This document shows, piece after piece, positions 35,586-45,354 of a stretch of DNA of 64,000 nt. Under the pieces are notes generated by a model. The model ran no database searches. It saw only the letters and a list, made by a program, of their open reading frames with translations, and was not told the origin of the DNA. Source of the DNA: Cohaesibacter gelatinilyticus (GTDB taxonomy: Bacteria; Pseudomonadota; Alphaproteobacteria; Rhizobiales; Cohaesibacteraceae); assembly GCF_900215605.1 (NCBI RefSeq), contig NZ_OBEL01000001.1, forward strand, positions 744,001-808,000, written 5' to 3'. The position numbers and the translations under genes were made by a program. The stretch's first letter is position 1. Each line of letters opens with the position of its first letter.

Positions 35586-37730
35586 ATGTCAATTTTGCCA
35601 AAACGCCTCGCAACCAAATTACCAGTGATCATGGTGCTATCGGTCACTTTTCTGGTTGCTCTTCTCGTTTCTGTTGCGTCCTGGATGGGTGGAAACACGT
35701 CAGTTCAACTGACTGAAACAGCATTGCAGAATGCTGCCAGAGGACGAACGGATACGGTCACATTATATCTGGAGCAGCTTCAGGGCAGTATGCAAACTCT
35801 GGCCAGTCACACCGATGTTGGTGATGCAGCGACCGAGCTTTTTGGTGGCTGGAAGGTGCTGAAGGATGACGCGCCAGGGAAGCTAAAGGAAATCTATGTA
35901 GACAATAATCCAAACCCGGAAAACCTGCGTCATCAGTTCGTCGATGCAAAGGTTCAGGGTGTCTACTATTCCGCCGCTCACAAGAAACATCAACCTCGTA
36001 TCACAAAGCTTCTGAAGGGTGGCATGTTCCGCGATGTTATTTTCTTTGGCAAAGAGGGTAACGTCTATTACAGCTACCGCAAGGGTCCTGAATTCACGAC
36101 CAATATCAGTCAATCAGGCATTCTCCATGAAGAGTTGATCGCCCAAGTTCAGCCGATCCTCAAATTGGCCAAGGAAGATCCGGAAAGTGGCTACAAGGGC
36201 AATGGCTTTACTGGATTTGTTCCGGTCAACGGAGAAATTACCGCATATATGGTGACACCAATCGCCAAATGGGGACGCATTCTGGGTGCAATAGCCTTCG
36301 AGGTGAACACCAAGGAACTGGCGTCTATCATTGAAGATAAGACAGGGCTTGGCAAGACCGGGCACATTGATCTGGTCAATGCAGATTTGCGGGCTATTTC
36401 CTTTGCCAACAAAACCGTTGAAGAGGTGCCAACCTCGGAAAATGAAATCGCCTTGGCTGCTCTGACGGGTAAGACTGCCATGGATGATGTTGCTTTTGAT
36501 GGCAATAAGTATCGTGCAGTTGCCGTTCCGATGGAAGTTCTGGGGACAGCTTGGGCTATTGTGGTTCGGCAGAATTATGAGGAACTGCTGGCGCCAGCTG
36601 CGACTTTGCGTAACAGCCTTCTGGCTCTTGGACTTGGCATGTTGGTTGTTATAGGTGGTCTCGCAACCTGGTTTATTAGAAGTGCCATGGCGCCATTGAA
36701 GACACTGAACGATGGAGTTACTCGCATTGCGAAAGATGATCTGAATGTTCAGTTGCCTGATGCAAAACGCAAAGACGAAATTGGCGAATTGTCACGGGCC
36801 GTTGAAGTGCTGCGTAACAACGCCATTGATCGCAGACGTCTTGAGGAACAGGCTCGCAGCGAACAGGAGGAACGTACCACTCGACAGCGTGCTATTGAAA
36901 GCATGATTGATGGTTTCCGTTCCTCTTCCAACGATTTGCTCAATGACGTGACCCAGAATATGGACACCATGCAGCAGACTGCCAATGGCTTGTTTGGTAT
37001 GGCTGAGAATACTGCAGCCCAGGCAACTTCTTCTGCATGTGCATCTGAAGAAGCATCATCCAATGTTCAAACAGTTGCATCTGCAGCTGAAGAACTGGCG
37101 AGTTCCATTGAGGAAATCAAGCGCCAGGTTGATGAAACAGCCAATGTCGTCAATCAGGCTACAGAAGCCACTCGCCATACCAATGAGAAGGTTTCCGGCC
37201 TGTCCAACTCTGCTCAGAAAATCGGCGATGTCGTTTCCCTCATTCAGGATATTGCCGAACAGACCAATCTGCTGGCGCTGAATGCCACCATCGAAGCTGC
37301 CCGTGCTGGCGAACATGGCAAGGGCTTCGCGGTTGTCGCATCTGAAGTCAAGGAACTGGCGAACCAGACCTCCAAGGCGACCGAGGAAATCTCCTCACAA
37401 ATCAACGAAATTCAGGGAGCGACCAACGAAGCCGTTCATGCTATCGCTGGCATCGCAACAACAATGGAACAGGTAAACGAATACACCAATTCCATTTCTG
37501 TGGCAGTAGATGAACAGGGGTCGGCAACGTTCGAAATTTCTCAGAATGTTACCCAGGCCGCGAATGGAACGCAGGCTGTAGCTGGCAATATGTCAGGCCT
37601 TCAGGAATCGGTCACTCAGACCACTCAGTCTGTCGAGCAGGTCAAGGAAAGCTCCTCTAATGTTGCTGAGCGGACAGACCGTTTGCGCAATGAGGTCGAC
37701 AGTTTCCTCAAGAATGTTGCATCTGCCTGA
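35586..37730 (+). CDS. Methyl-accepting chemotaxis protein
   Basis: 714 residues. Membrane segments at about 11-34 and 337-360 enclose a periplasmic dCache-like sensor of about 300 residues. A HAMP domain (about 362-415, [20 protein letters not shown]) precedes the signalling domain with the highly conserved hairpin tip [20 protein letters not shown] near 556 and [19 protein letters not shown]. Methylation-type Gln/Glu pairs are present. There is no CheR-binding C-terminal pentapeptide; the chain ends NVASA. The ligand is unknown. A strong terminator follows at 37773-37797. Confidence 0.94.
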   Translation: MSILPKRLATKLPVIMVLSVTFLVALLVSVASWMGGNTSVQLTETALQNAARGRTDTVTLYLEQLQGSMQTLASHTDVGDAATELFGGWKVLKDDAPGKLKEIYVDNNPNPENLRHQFVDAKVQGVYYSAAHKKHQPRITKLLKGGMFRDVIFFGKEGNVYYSYRKGPEFTTNISQSGILHEELIAQVQPILKLAKEDPESGYKGNGFTGFVPVNGEITAYMVTPIAKWGRILGAIAFEVNTKELASIIEDKTGLGKTGHIDLVNADLRAISFANKTVEEVPTSENEIALAALTGKTAMDDVAFDGNKYRAVAVPMEVLGTAWAIVVRQNYEELLAPAATLRNSLLALGLGMLVVIGGLATWFIRSAMAPLKTLNDGVTRIAKDDLNVQLPDAKRKDEIGELSRAVEVLRNNAIDRRRLEEQARSEQEERTTRQRAIESMIDGFRSSSNDLLNDVTQNMDTMQQTANGLFGMAENTAAQATSSACASEEASSNVQTVASAAEELASSIEEIKRQVDETANVVNQATEATRHTNEKVSGLSNSAQKIGDVVSLIQDIAEQTNLLALNATIEAARAGEHGKGFAVVASEVKELANQTSKATEEISSQINEIQGATNEAVHAIAGIATTMEQVNEYTNSISVAVDEQGSATFEISQNVTQAANGTQAVAGNMSGLQESVTQTTQSVEQVKESSSNVAERTDRLRNEVDSFLKNVASA

Positions 37731-37772
37731 TGTGGCACGGTTATGCCTGCCACTAAAGAAACTGATCATGGA

Positions 37773-37797
37773 AAAGCGCCCCAGGGGGCGCTTTTTT
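37773..37797 (+). terminator. Rho-independent terminator after the chemoreceptor
   Basis: AAAGCGCCCC, loop AGG, GGGCGCTTTTTT. It is canonical and isolates the chemoreceptor from the trp leader. Confidence 0.92.
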
Positions 37798-37835
37798 CAT
37801 TGTCGCATATTGTAAAATCGGTTACACCCGTTGGC

Positions 37836-37883
37836 ATGACTTACTTGATTGCACAAAATTGGTGGTGGTGGCAGACGCAATAA
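37836..37883 (+). CDS. trpL: trp operon leader peptide TrpL
   Basis: A 15-codon ORF, MTYLIAQNWWWWQTQ, ending in TAA at 37881-37883, with four consecutive Trp codons. It lies 52 bases upstream of an intrinsic terminator (37936-37959) and 183 bases before trpE(G). This is the classic attenuation arrangement: stalling at the Trp codons when charged tRNA-Trp is scarce frees the transcript to form the antiterminator. Rhizobial trpE(G) genes are known to be controlled in this way. Confidence 0.92.
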   Translation: MTYLIAQNWWWWQTQ

Positions 37884-37960
37884 CGGCGGCTGACCCTTTG
37901 CTATGCAATCAGGCAAAACATGAAATTGGGATCTGGCCGTCGGTTTTCCGACGGCTTTTG
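37882..37960 (+). promoter_or_regulatory. trp attenuator (antiterminator segment and terminator)
   Basis: Terminator: GCCGTCGG, loop TTTT, CCGACGGC, then TTTT (37936-37959). The segment ACGGC at the end of trpL (about 37883-37887) is complementary to GCCGT of the terminator's left arm and can form the competing antiterminator. Pairings were read by eye. Confidence 0.85.
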
Positions 37961-38065
37961 TGTATCTGGGCAAAGTTGCAAACCGTCGGGCGATAGATGG
38001 AACGACCCGCAGATTTGGAACAAAGGTGCTATCCTTACAGGCACAGCACAAGCTAGGGACATATC

Positions 38066-40267
38066 ATGACTGTTCATCAGACAGACACTTCATCCATTGA
38101 TTTTATAGAAGATGGTCTCTACCTGACCGAAGGTGGGATCGAAGTGATCCGGCAGGTCGGCAAGGATGATTTCGCTACCGCTCTGGATACCATCCTTTCG
38201 CAATTGGATGAACGACGTGGGGTCGTTCTGTCCTCCAACTATGAATATCCCGGTCGGTATACTCGTTGGGAAGTTGGTTTTGTCGATCCTCCGTTGGCCG
38301 TTACAGCCCGTGGTCGTTCAATGACGATTGAGGCGTTGAATGACCGTGGTGTCGTACTTGTTCCAGCGATTAATCGAGAGTTGAAAGACCTGCCGGAACT
38401 GAAATCCTACATGGCGGATGACACCAGAATTGAGTTGGTCGTTAGGGAGCCCGAAGGTAGTTTCACAGAGGAAGATCGTAGCCGCATCCCATCCGTTTTC
38501 AGCATCGTGCGAGCACTGATTGGTCTCTTTAAATCCGGACAAGATGCGCAACTTGGGCTCTATGGAGCATTTGGTTATGATCTTGCTTTCCAGTTCGATC
38601 CCATCGAGATGCAGCTTCAGCGTCCGTCGGATCAGCGCGATCTGGTGCTTTATCTTCCAGATGATTTGCTGATCGTCGACCTCTATGCTGAAGAAGCCTA
38701 TCGCTATCGCTACGACTTCGCCTATGAAGGCAACACGACGGAAGATATCGAGCGGCAGATCACAAGCGAGCCATTCCAACGGTCTTTTGAAAATCTTCCA
38801 CGTGGCGATCATGAAAAGGGCGAATATGCAGAAGTCGCTCGCAAGGCCGTTGAGTATTTCAAACGTGGCGATTTGTTTGAATGTGTGCCCGGCCAGACTT
38901 TCTATGAGCGGGTAGACTGCAACCCTTCCGCTATCTCGCGTCGCCTGCAGGAGATCAACCCATCACCTTACGGCTTCATGATCAATCTGGGTGACCAGGA
39001 ATATCTGGTGGGCGCCAGCCCTGAAATGTTTGTCAAAGTCAGTGATGGTACATTGGTCGAGACTTGCCCGATCTCGGGTACCATTAAACGAGGTAAGGAT
39101 CCCATCGAAGATAGCGAGCAAATCTTGAAGCTACTCAACTCCAAAAAAGATGAGAGCGAGCTGACAATGTGCTCAGATGTGGATCGTAATGACAAAAGTC
39201 GCGTCTGCGTTCCCGGGTCCGTTCGTGTCAAGGGGCGTCGTCAGATCGAGCTTTATTCCCGCCTCATTCATACTGTTGATCATATTGAAGGTCGCTTGAG
39301 AGAAGGGTTGGATGCTCTTGATGCATTCTTGTCTCATGCTTGGGCGGTGACGGTCACAGGTGCACCAAAGCTATGGGCCATGGACTTCATCGAGAAACAT
39401 GAAAAATCTCCGCGAGCCTGGTATGGCGGTGCCATAGGCATGATTGGCTTCGATGGAAACATGAATACAGGTCTGACCCTGCGTACCATTCGCATCAAGG
39501 ATGGTGTGGCTCAGGTGCGGGCCGGGGCGACTTTGCTCTATGATTCCTGCCCGGAAGACGAAGAGGCTGAGACAGAATTGAAGGCTTCTGCGATGCGAGC
39601 GGCAATTCGCGATGCAGCACGACCACAAAGCGATATCGGTGCTGCCGAAGCTCCCAAGTCTGGAGAAGGCTTGAAAATTCTGCTCGTCGATCATCAGGAC
39701 AGCTTTGTCCATACACTTGCCAACTACTTCCGGCAAACCGGTGCCGAGGTCGTCACGGTGCGATCTCCTGTTGCAGACCAGGTGTTTGAGAAGGTGCAGC
39801 CTGATTTGGTGGTGATGTCACCAGGGCCGGGTAATCCGCAACATTTTGGAACGAATGAGACCATCACCAAGGCCCGGGCTCGCAAGTTGCCAATCTTTGG
39901 TGTGTGTCTGGGATTGCAAGCTATCACCGAAGCCTTTGGAGGTGAGTTGGATCAGCTTGACATTCCGATGCATGGCAAACCTTCTCGTATCGATGTGGAG
40001 CCAAAAGGCGTGTTCGAAGGTCTGGAAGATCAGATCGTGGTGGGGCGTTATCATTCTCTCTTTGCCAATCGTGACAAATTGCCAGACGATCTGCGTATTA
40101 CCGCAAGCACGGAAGATGGCATTATCATGGCAATTGAACATGTTAGTGAGCCAATCAGCGCCGTTCAGTTTCATCCGGAATCCATCATGTCTCTTGGTGG
40201 CAATGCTGGTATGGTCATGATCGAGAACGTCGTGCGTCAGACAAAAGCCTTTGCGAAAAAGAGTTGA
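38066..40267 (+). CDS. trpE(G): Anthranilate synthase, fused TrpE-TrpG
   Basis: 733 residues combining both subunits, the form found in Rhizobiales. The TrpE part (about 1-510) contains [32 protein letters not shown], the [14 protein letters not shown] segment, [17 protein letters not shown] and [10 protein letters not shown]. The TrpG glutamine amidotransferase (about 535-733) has the nucleophilic Cys in [16 protein letters not shown] and the His-Glu pair in [13 protein letters not shown]. It makes anthranilate from chorismate and glutamine, the first step of Trp synthesis. Expression is controlled by the upstream trpL attenuator. No other trp gene follows, so it is monocistronic here. Confidence 0.97.
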   Translation: MTVHQTDTSSIDFIEDGLYLTEGGIEVIRQVGKDDFATALDTILSQLDERRGVVLSSNYEYPGRYTRWEVGFVDPPLAVTARGRSMTIEALNDRGVVLVPAINRELKDLPELKSYMADDTRIELVVREPEGSFTEEDRSRIPSVFSIVRALIGLFKSGQDAQLGLYGAFGYDLAFQFDPIEMQLQRPSDQRDLVLYLPDDLLIVDLYAEEAYRYRYDFAYEGNTTEDIERQITSEPFQRSFENLPRGDHEKGEYAEVARKAVEYFKRGDLFECVPGQTFYERVDCNPSAISRRLQEINPSPYGFMINLGDQEYLVGASPEMFVKVSDGTLVETCPISGTIKRGKDPIEDSEQILKLLNSKKDESELTMCSDVDRNDKSRVCVPGSVRVKGRRQIELYSRLIHTVDHIEGRLREGLDALDAFLSHAWAVTVTGAPKLWAMDFIEKHEKSPRAWYGGAIGMIGFDGNMNTGLTLRTIRIKDGVAQVRAGATLLYDSCPEDEEAETELKASAMRAAIRDAARPQSDIGAAEAPKSGEGLKILLVDHQDSFVHTLANYFRQTGAEVVTVRSPVADQVFEKVQPDLVVMSPGPGNPQHFGTNETITKARARKLPIFGVCLGLQAITEAFGGELDQLDIPMHGKPSRIDVEPKGVFEGLEDQIVVGRYHSLFANRDKLPDDLRITASTEDGIIMAIEHVSEPISAVQFHPESIMSLGGNAGMVMIENVVRQTKAFAKKS

Positions 40268-40287
40268 TATTGATGGCTTGATATAGG

Positions 40288-40325
40288 AAATCCCCGTCAA
40301 AGATGCCCTTGGCGGGGATCTTCTA
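40288..40325 (+). terminator. Terminator-like hairpin after trpE(G)
   Basis: ATCCCCG-T-CAA pairs with TTG-G-CGGGGAT around a short loop, followed by CTTCT. The T-run is weak. Confidence 0.65.
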
Positions 40326-40493
40326 TGCATATTTCTACATCATCCACATCCCGTGCGGAAAACAGGACAGAGTAGTAATAAGTGCGCTAACATACTGCCT
40401 ATCTATGTGGCAAATGCCTGAGTCTGGTTGAGAGCCTCAACCAATCGGTGCGCTGCCTCGGATGCGGCAAAATTTGCGGAGAGGATAGAGGTC

Positions 40494-41849
40494 ATGACCC
40501 AGACGTGGACAATTGCGTCAGCTCGAAAAGCCTTGGAAGAGGGTCAGGTAAGCGCCGTCGATCTGGTGAGCAATGCCTTTAGCGCCATCGAACGCGAGGA
40601 AGGCGAGGGCAGCCGAACCTTCATACGAACCTTCAAGAATAATGCAATCACGCAAGCAGCGGCCTCTGATGCTTTGCGCAAAATGAATGTGCCGCAAGGC
40701 CCACTTGCTGGTATTCCAATTTCGATTAAGGATCTCTTTGATATTACTGGTGAAGTGACCACTGCTGGTTCCAGGGTTTTGGCCGACACAGAGCCTGCGA
40801 GCAAAGATGCGAAGGTGATAGAGAATCTGCGAGCGGCTGGAGCCATTTTCCTTGGTCATACCAATATGACTGAGTTCGCTTATTCCGGTCTTGGTATCAA
40901 CCCGCACCATGGCACTCCTTTGAATGTCTGGGATCGCCGGATCGGACGTGTGCCAGGTGGGTCTTCTTCTGGTGCCGCCATATCTGTGGCCGAGAATATG
41001 GCCATCGCTGCCTTGGGATCTGATACTGGTGGATCCATCCGTATCCCGGCCGCCTTTAATCGGCTTTATGGATTCAAGCCCTCTCTAGATCGGCACTCCA
41101 TGGATGGCATCTTCCCTTTGTCCAGCTCGCTTGATACCATTGGTGCTATTGCAAGATCTATGGAATGTTGCCGTATTCTGGATCATGTCATGGCTGGTTT
41201 GCCCGTACCGGAAGCCAATATACGACCACTTGCCGGGATGCGCTTTGCCATTCTGGAAACCATCGCTCTGGACGGTCTGGATGTGGAAGTGGCCGGCGGT
41301 TTTGTACGCGCACTCGAAAAGATGTCTCAGGCTGGCGCGAGATTGGAGAGGGTAAAGATCGATGCAATCAATCGCTTCTCGGATATTGCAGAGCTTGGTT
41401 CCTTGGCTGGGCCGGAAGCCTGGCATCTGCATAGAGATTTGATCAGCTCAGATGAGGCAGATTTCGATCCTCGCGTGGCCAGCCGCATTAAGGCGGCTCA
41501 ATCGATTTCAGCCGCTGATTATATCGAGATGCTGGCTCTGCAAAGAGATATGCAGGAGCGTACACATCTGGCAACTCGTAATTATGATGCAGTTCTGTTG
41601 CCTTCTGTGGCAGTTGTTCCGCCAGAGATCAAACCATTGCTCTCATCTGATGATGCTTACATTGAGACCAACCTGAAAGTTCTGCGCAACACTGCCATAG
41701 GCAACGTGCTGGGGGTTCCTGCTGCGAGTATTCCGGTGGGAGGAGAAGATACCGCACCAGTGGGCATGATGGTCATGGGTGAGATGGGGCAGGATGCACT
41801 GGTACAAGATATTGCACAGAGCATTGATATGGTACTGAATGCAAAATGA
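40494..41849 (+). CDS. Amidase signature family hydrolase
   Basis: 451 residues from ATG 40494, preceded by GGAGAGGATAGAGG. The Ser-cisSer-Lys catalytic set is complete: Lys in PISIKDLFDITGE (near 81), the Gly/Ser-rich GGSSSGAAISVAE (near 160) and the nucleophilic Ser in DTGGSIRIPAA (near 180). It hydrolyses an amide; the substrate cannot be read from sequence. It is not GatA, because there are no GatB/GatC neighbours and the C-terminus differs. The nearest resemblance is to indoleacetamide- or aryl-amidase-type enzymes. Transcribed alone; repeat R2 follows. Confidence 0.88.
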   Translation: MTQTWTIASARKALEEGQVSAVDLVSNAFSAIEREEGEGSRTFIRTFKNNAITQAAASDALRKMNVPQGPLAGIPISIKDLFDITGEVTTAGSRVLADTEPASKDAKVIENLRAAGAIFLGHTNMTEFAYSGLGINPHHGTPLNVWDRRIGRVPGGSSSGAAISVAENMAIAALGSDTGGSIRIPAAFNRLYGFKPSLDRHSMDGIFPLSSSLDTIGAIARSMECCRILDHVMAGLPVPEANIRPLAGMRFAILETIALDGLDVEVAGGFVRALEKMSQAGARLERVKIDAINRFSDIAELGSLAGPEAWHLHRDLISSDEADFDPRVASRIKAAQSISAADYIEMLALQRDMQERTHLATRNYDAVLLPSVAVVPPEIKPLLSSDDAYIETNLKVLRNTAIGNVLGVPAASIPVGGEDTAPVGMMVMGEMGQDALVQDIAQSIDMVLNAK

Positions 41850-41863
41850 CGCTGCTACATTTG

Positions 41864-41970
41864 AAGCGCATTTTCAAAAGTTGAAGCATTCTTCAAACAA
41901 GAACTCTCTTCAAAAAGCAATGAGTTTAAGCCTTTCCTGTGATTCCAAAATCACGAGAAAGGCTTAAAGT
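41864..41970. repeat. Dispersed intergenic repeat, copy R2, ending in a long hairpin
   Basis: Starts GAAGCGCATTTTCAAAAG and shares GTTGAAGCATTCTTC with R1. Its right half is a near-perfect hairpin (41925-41968): TTTAAGCCTTTC, then GTGATT, a CCAA loop, AATCAC, and GAAAGGCTTAAA. The hairpin may terminate both the amidase (+) and the lipoprotein gene (-), which converge here. Confidence 0.7.
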
Positions 41971-42020
41971 GATAACGCCATTTCGGTTTTAAATTATCAA
42001 ACAAGCCGAATGTGCATTCA

Positions 42021-42476
42021 TCATTGCGCTGGATAGCCTGTTGTTTGCTGATAGATCGTCTGGCCACCATAGCCGGGCTGAGCCGGATAGGGCTGAACAG
42101 GCATTGGTGGAATAGGTGGTTGTACCGGATAAACCGAACGTCTTATCTGCTGCTGGACAGGTCGGTTGATGCCTGCAGTCGTAATCGGATCAACACTGCC
42201 ACCTGAGCAACCTGCCATTAGTTTTTGTTGGCCGGTAATGTCATAAGCGATGGGCAGTCCGGTCAACCTGTTCGTGATAACAAAGCTCTCCCTGCCCAGA
42301 TTTTCCTGCATATACCCCTTTGTGCCGCGTGGGATTACGATCCCCTCATTCGTGATCTGGTCGGCTGTCAGGCACTGATTGGTAGCAACCTTATCCACGC
42401 CGAGACTGTTGGCGGTTATGGTATCTGAACATCCAGCAATTGAGGCAAGGATAATTCCAGTTGCCCACCAACGCAT
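42021..42476 (-). CDS. Small putative lipoprotein, Pro/Gln-rich tail
   Basis: 151 residues if translation begins at ATG 42476 (MRWWATGIILASIAGCS), which gives a proper signal peptide with lipobox SIAGC, Cys at about 15; the longer frame needs a TTG start. The middle segment (TNEGIVIPRGTKGYMQENLG, FVITNRLTGLPIAYDIT) has no family I recognise. The tail is rich in Pro, Gln and Tyr (PVQPPIPPMPVQPYP). It is likely anchored in the outer or inner membrane. Function unknown. Confidence 0.6.
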   Translation of the reverse strand: MRWWATGIILASIAGCSDTITANSLGVDKVATNQCLTADQITNEGIVIPRGTKGYMQENLGRESFVITNRLTGLPIAYDITGQQKLMAGCSGGSVDPITTAGINRPVQQQIRRSVYPVQPPIPPMPVQPYPAQPGYGGQTIYQQTTGYPAQ

Positions 42477-42785
42477 TGGCTGGTGATTGGCAAAAATAGA
42501 GTGTAACGTCACAATCGTCCCCACAATTGTAATGCGCAACTTGGCGCATGAAGGCGGTCCCCAAAATTTCAGCTTTCTATAGGGCAAAGGGGTTAAAGAG
42601 GAGCAAAGAGACTCGTATTCTTTTGCATAAGTGTCAAAAGGTGCATAAGGATTTTTACAAATAGAATTGTATATGTTTCAAAAATGAATATACTTTATGA
42701 AATTTCGTAACATAAAATCGCGCAATCAGAAGTAGACGAGCTGATCCTGAGAAGGTCGTCTGATATACAAGGAACTACGGGGACC
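42477..42785. other. Divergent intergenic region before the thiolase gene
   Basis: 309 AT-rich bases between the lipoprotein (minus) and thiolase (plus) genes. They must contain both promoters. No recognisable operator was seen. Confidence 0.5.
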
Positions 42786-43991
42786 ATGACGCAAGCATTC
42801 ATTTGTGATTATATCCGCACGCCTATTGGCCGCTTCGGTGGCGCTCTTTCTACCGTACGGGCAGACGATCTCGCAGCTATTCCGTTGAAAGCACTTATGG
42901 AGCGCAACAGTTCTGTTGATTGGGAAGCCATTGATGATGTGATCTTGGGCAATGCCAATCAGGCAGGTGAGGACAATCGCAATGTGGCCCGTATGGCCGT
43001 ATTGTTGTCTGGAATGCCGCAGTCTGTTCCCGGTACAACAGTCAATCGTCTCTGTGGCTCTGGGATGGATGCCATCATGATGTGCGCCCGTGCCATAAAG
43101 GCGGGAGAAGCTGAGATCATGATCGCAGGAGGTGCAGAATCCATGTCACGCGCTCCTTTTGTCATGCCAAAAGCAACAAGCGCCTTCTCTCGCAATGCTG
43201 AGATCTACGACACCACGATTGGTTGGCGCTTTGTAAACAAGCTGATGAAGAAGCAGTTCGGGATCGATTCCATGCCTGAGACCGCAGAGAATGTTGCAGA
43301 AGATTTTGCAGTTTCGCGCGAAGATCAGGATGCATTTGCAGGGCGTTCCCAAGACAAGGCAATCAAAGCTCAGGAATCAGGTCGTTTTGCCGAAGAAATC
43401 ACTTCGGTCACCATACCTCAGCGTAAAGGAGATCCTGTTGTCGTAGAGCATGATGAGCATATCCGTCGTGGAACAACGGTGGAAGGGTTGGCAAAATTGA
43501 AAGCACCATTTCGCGAGGGGGGGACTGTTACCGCCGGTAATGCGTCCGGCGTTAATGATGGCGCTGCAGGCCTGATCATTGCATCAGAACAGGCCGTTGA
43601 GAAGTATGGGTTAAAGCCGATAGCGAGAATTCTGGGCGGAGCGACTGCTGGTTTGGCTCCACGTATCATGGGGTTTGGCCCGGCACCAGCTTCGAAAAAA
43701 CTCATGGCCCGCTTGGAACTGACAATTGATGATTTCGATGTCATCGAGTTGAATGAAGCCTTCGCCTCTCAAGGCTTGGCCGTGATGCGTGATCTGGGAC
43801 TGCCGGATGACGCAGAGCAGGTCAACCCCAATGGAGGAGCCATCGCGTTGGGGCACCCCCTTGGAATGTCAGGGGCCCGGATTACAGGCACAGCCGCTCT
43901 GCAATTGCGTAAGAATGGCGGAAAACGGGCGTTGGCAACGATGTGTATCGGTGTGGGGCAGGGGATTGCGATTGCTATCGAAGCAGTCTAG
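42786..43991 (+). CDS. Acetyl-CoA acyltransferase, 3-oxoadipyl-CoA thiolase-like (PcaF/PaaJ type)
   Basis: 401 residues. Thiolase I fold with the acyl-accepting Cys in TTVNRLCGSGMDAIM near residue 90, the His in GGAIALGHPLGMSGARI near 357 and the second Cys in TMCIGVGQGIAIAI near 387. The segment GNANQAGEDNRNVARMA is characteristic of 3-oxoadipyl-CoA thiolases of the beta-ketoadipate or phenylacetate pathways, but no other such gene is near, so a general beta-ketothiolase role alongside the FadB-like enzyme is possible. A terminator follows at 44064-44103. Confidence 0.88.
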   Translation: MTQAFICDYIRTPIGRFGGALSTVRADDLAAIPLKALMERNSSVDWEAIDDVILGNANQAGEDNRNVARMAVLLSGMPQSVPGTTVNRLCGSGMDAIMMCARAIKAGEAEIMIAGGAESMSRAPFVMPKATSAFSRNAEIYDTTIGWRFVNKLMKKQFGIDSMPETAENVAEDFAVSREDQDAFAGRSQDKAIKAQESGRFAEEITSVTIPQRKGDPVVVEHDEHIRRGTTVEGLAKLKAPFREGGTVTAGNASGVNDGAAGLIIASEQAVEKYGLKPIARILGGATAGLAPRIMGFGPAPASKKLMARLELTIDDFDVIELNEAFASQGLAVMRDLGLPDDAEQVNPNGGAIALGHPLGMSGARITGTAALQLRKNGGKRALATMCIGVGQGIAIAIEAV

Positions 43992-44063
43992 TCAATCATT
44001 TCCTGCATTTTCCGCATTATACTTTCGGATTATCCACAAGATTTTCCTGTATTGCAAAAACAT

Positions 44064-44103
44064 AAAACATCCCATTTGATCAAAAAAAAGGGGTGTTTTT
44101 TCT
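44064..44103 (+). terminator. Terminator after the thiolase gene
   Basis: AAAACATCCC pairs with GGGGTGTTTT (one G-T pair) across a 16-base A-rich loop and is followed by a T-run. Confidence 0.75.
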
Positions 44104-44226
44104 ATTTTACCTCCTAAATTTTGTAAAATTTCTTGCTTTATACTAAAATCTGTAAAGTTAAGTAGTAATACGCATTAGTATAGTTAATGTGGTTATTGCA
44201 AAGCTGCATGAGTTGGATTAACAAGG

Positions 44227-44253
44227 CCCGACCATTGAGGTGACAGGGTCGGG
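44227..44253. terminator. Isolated hairpin in the gene desert
   Basis: CCCGACC and GGTCGGG with a 13-base loop, followed by TTTAAG. Possible terminator of an unrecognised small transcript from about 44150-44225. Confidence 0.4.
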
Positions 44254-44568
44254 TTTAAGATGTGGCTAGATTAAACCCGCCTCGGGAAATGGTACTTTTC
44301 TCAGAGTCAGTGCTATCAGGTTTTTTACTGATTTTTGCATGATATGTTGATAATGATGAAAAGACAGGTGCTATCCTTATTTCCTGTTAGGTCAATGGGT
44401 TGGCTTGGTTTCAAAAAGACACAGCATTTGATACCAAACCCGAATGTAGGCAATCAAGTATCATTGAAGTGAAACCAAATTTTGCGATCTAGTCGTGTTC
44501 TTTCCCGTGAGAAGAAGAATACGAGAACGTATAATTGGTATGGTTGTCTAAACTTTTACTCTCAGAGC

Positions 44569-44815
44569 TTTACCGAGTTCAATGGGGTAGGAAATCGCTC
44601 TCTAACAGGCTTGTGTCCTCCTTACGGCCTGTAGATGAGAGCAACGAAGCGTCCAGATGCGTTTGCGGCACGTCCCCCACTAGATGCCGCAATGCACACC
44701 CTTTGGGTGGAAAGTCTGGCGTAGGGCGAATAGCCCGTTTGGCGATTCTGAAACCAGTTTTCGCCAGCTGGCCGTCGTTGTCCCCGCAGCGGCGGCCAGC
44801 CCATGGGGACAATAT
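44569..44815. ncRNA. Candidate structured RNA: dense block of perfect stem-loops
   Basis: A GC-rich island in AT-rich surroundings containing consecutive stems: GCTCTC/GAGAGC enclosing ACAGGC/GCCTGT (44597-44642), TGCGGCA/TGCCGCA (about 44664-44691), CACCC/GGGTG (44697-44709), CTGGCG/CGCCAG (about 44716-44767) enclosing GGGC/GCCC, and TTGTCCCC/GGGGACAA (44778-44812). I cannot match it to tmRNA, RNase P, 6S or SRP RNA. It could be a new structured RNA or a miniature mobile element. Confidence 0.35.
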
Positions 44816-45202
44816 TGTTCATTATTGCCTATTATTTGAAATAATATTTGGTTCTTGAACACTAGAGCGTGTGTATTTGGGTGTGAAACGGGACAATCTT
44901 GTGAATTCACACAGATACTATATCTAACGCTTGCATTTTTAACCATGTTGTCTGCTATAGTCATATCATTGGAGACATGGGTTTCTTAATCATGTGTCCT
45001 AGATCTGAGCAGACGAGTAAGCCTGAAATTGCAGGTGAATTTGCCTTGACGATAGAAGAGATATGCTGGTCAACACAATTCTGATCAGCAAAGATCGCCG
45101 GTCCGGTTAGGCGAGCTGATGGTGGGGACCTGTCAGTTTTGGGGATTGCTTTTGTGGGGGTCGCAAAAGCATCTATCATGATTTCATGAGACAGCAAGGT
45201 AG

Positions 45203-45220
45203 TCCGTCAGCTTTGACGGA
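45203..45220. terminator. Short perfect hairpin
   Basis: TCCGTCA, loop GCTT, TGACGGA, followed by TTTACCTTTG on the plus strand. No gene is attached to it with confidence. Confidence 0.35.
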
Positions 45221-45299
45221 TTTACCTTTGTTTGTTATCGGCTGAAGCAAATATTCCCTCCATATATTCAGTTGGAAGCCAATGCTTGAAGCGGCATTC

Positions 45300-45328
45300 A
45301 AAAAGCGCCAGTGACAACTCCGGCGCTT
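45300..45328 (-). terminator. Terminator of the small secreted-protein gene
   Basis: AAGCGCC/GGCGCTT stem with TTTTT after it on the minus strand, 27 bases beyond the stop codon at 45355. Confidence 0.8.
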
Positions 45329-45354
45329 GAGCGATGAATATGGAAGGCTTACGC

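Larger units (their letters stand above)
43992..45354. other. 1.36-kb region without a convincing protein gene
   Basis: Apart from the thiolase terminator (44064), a hairpin (44227-44253), the stem-loop block (44569-44815), an AT-rich hairpin (44830-44845), a CTAGAGC repeat-like edge (44862) and a hairpin (45203-45220), nothing is recognisable. Open frames crossing it (up to about 107 codons) run over the stem-loop block on both strands and lack ribosome-binding sites or family resemblance. Confidence 0.6.

Noticed and set aside
44767-44782. AACGACGGCCAG on the minus strand, identical to part of a common lacZ primer region, suggesting vector contamination
   Set aside because: The match is only 12 bases and the flanks diverge completely on both sides, so it is coincidence.
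44579-44812. Minus-strand ORF (77 codons) over the stem-loop block, plus an overlapping plus-strand ORF at 44535-44858
   Set aside because: No ribosome-binding site, no family resemblance, and both frames are explained by the GC-rich hairpin block that lacks stops by composition.
44961-45197. Minus-strand ORF of 78 codons in the gene desert
   Set aside because: No initiation signal and no protein-like pattern beyond composition.
43992-45354. tRNA, tmRNA, RNase P RNA, 6S or SRP RNA in the large gap
   Set aside because: No acceptor stem with T-loop GTTCRA and CCA end, and none of the conserved core sequences of those RNAs was found.
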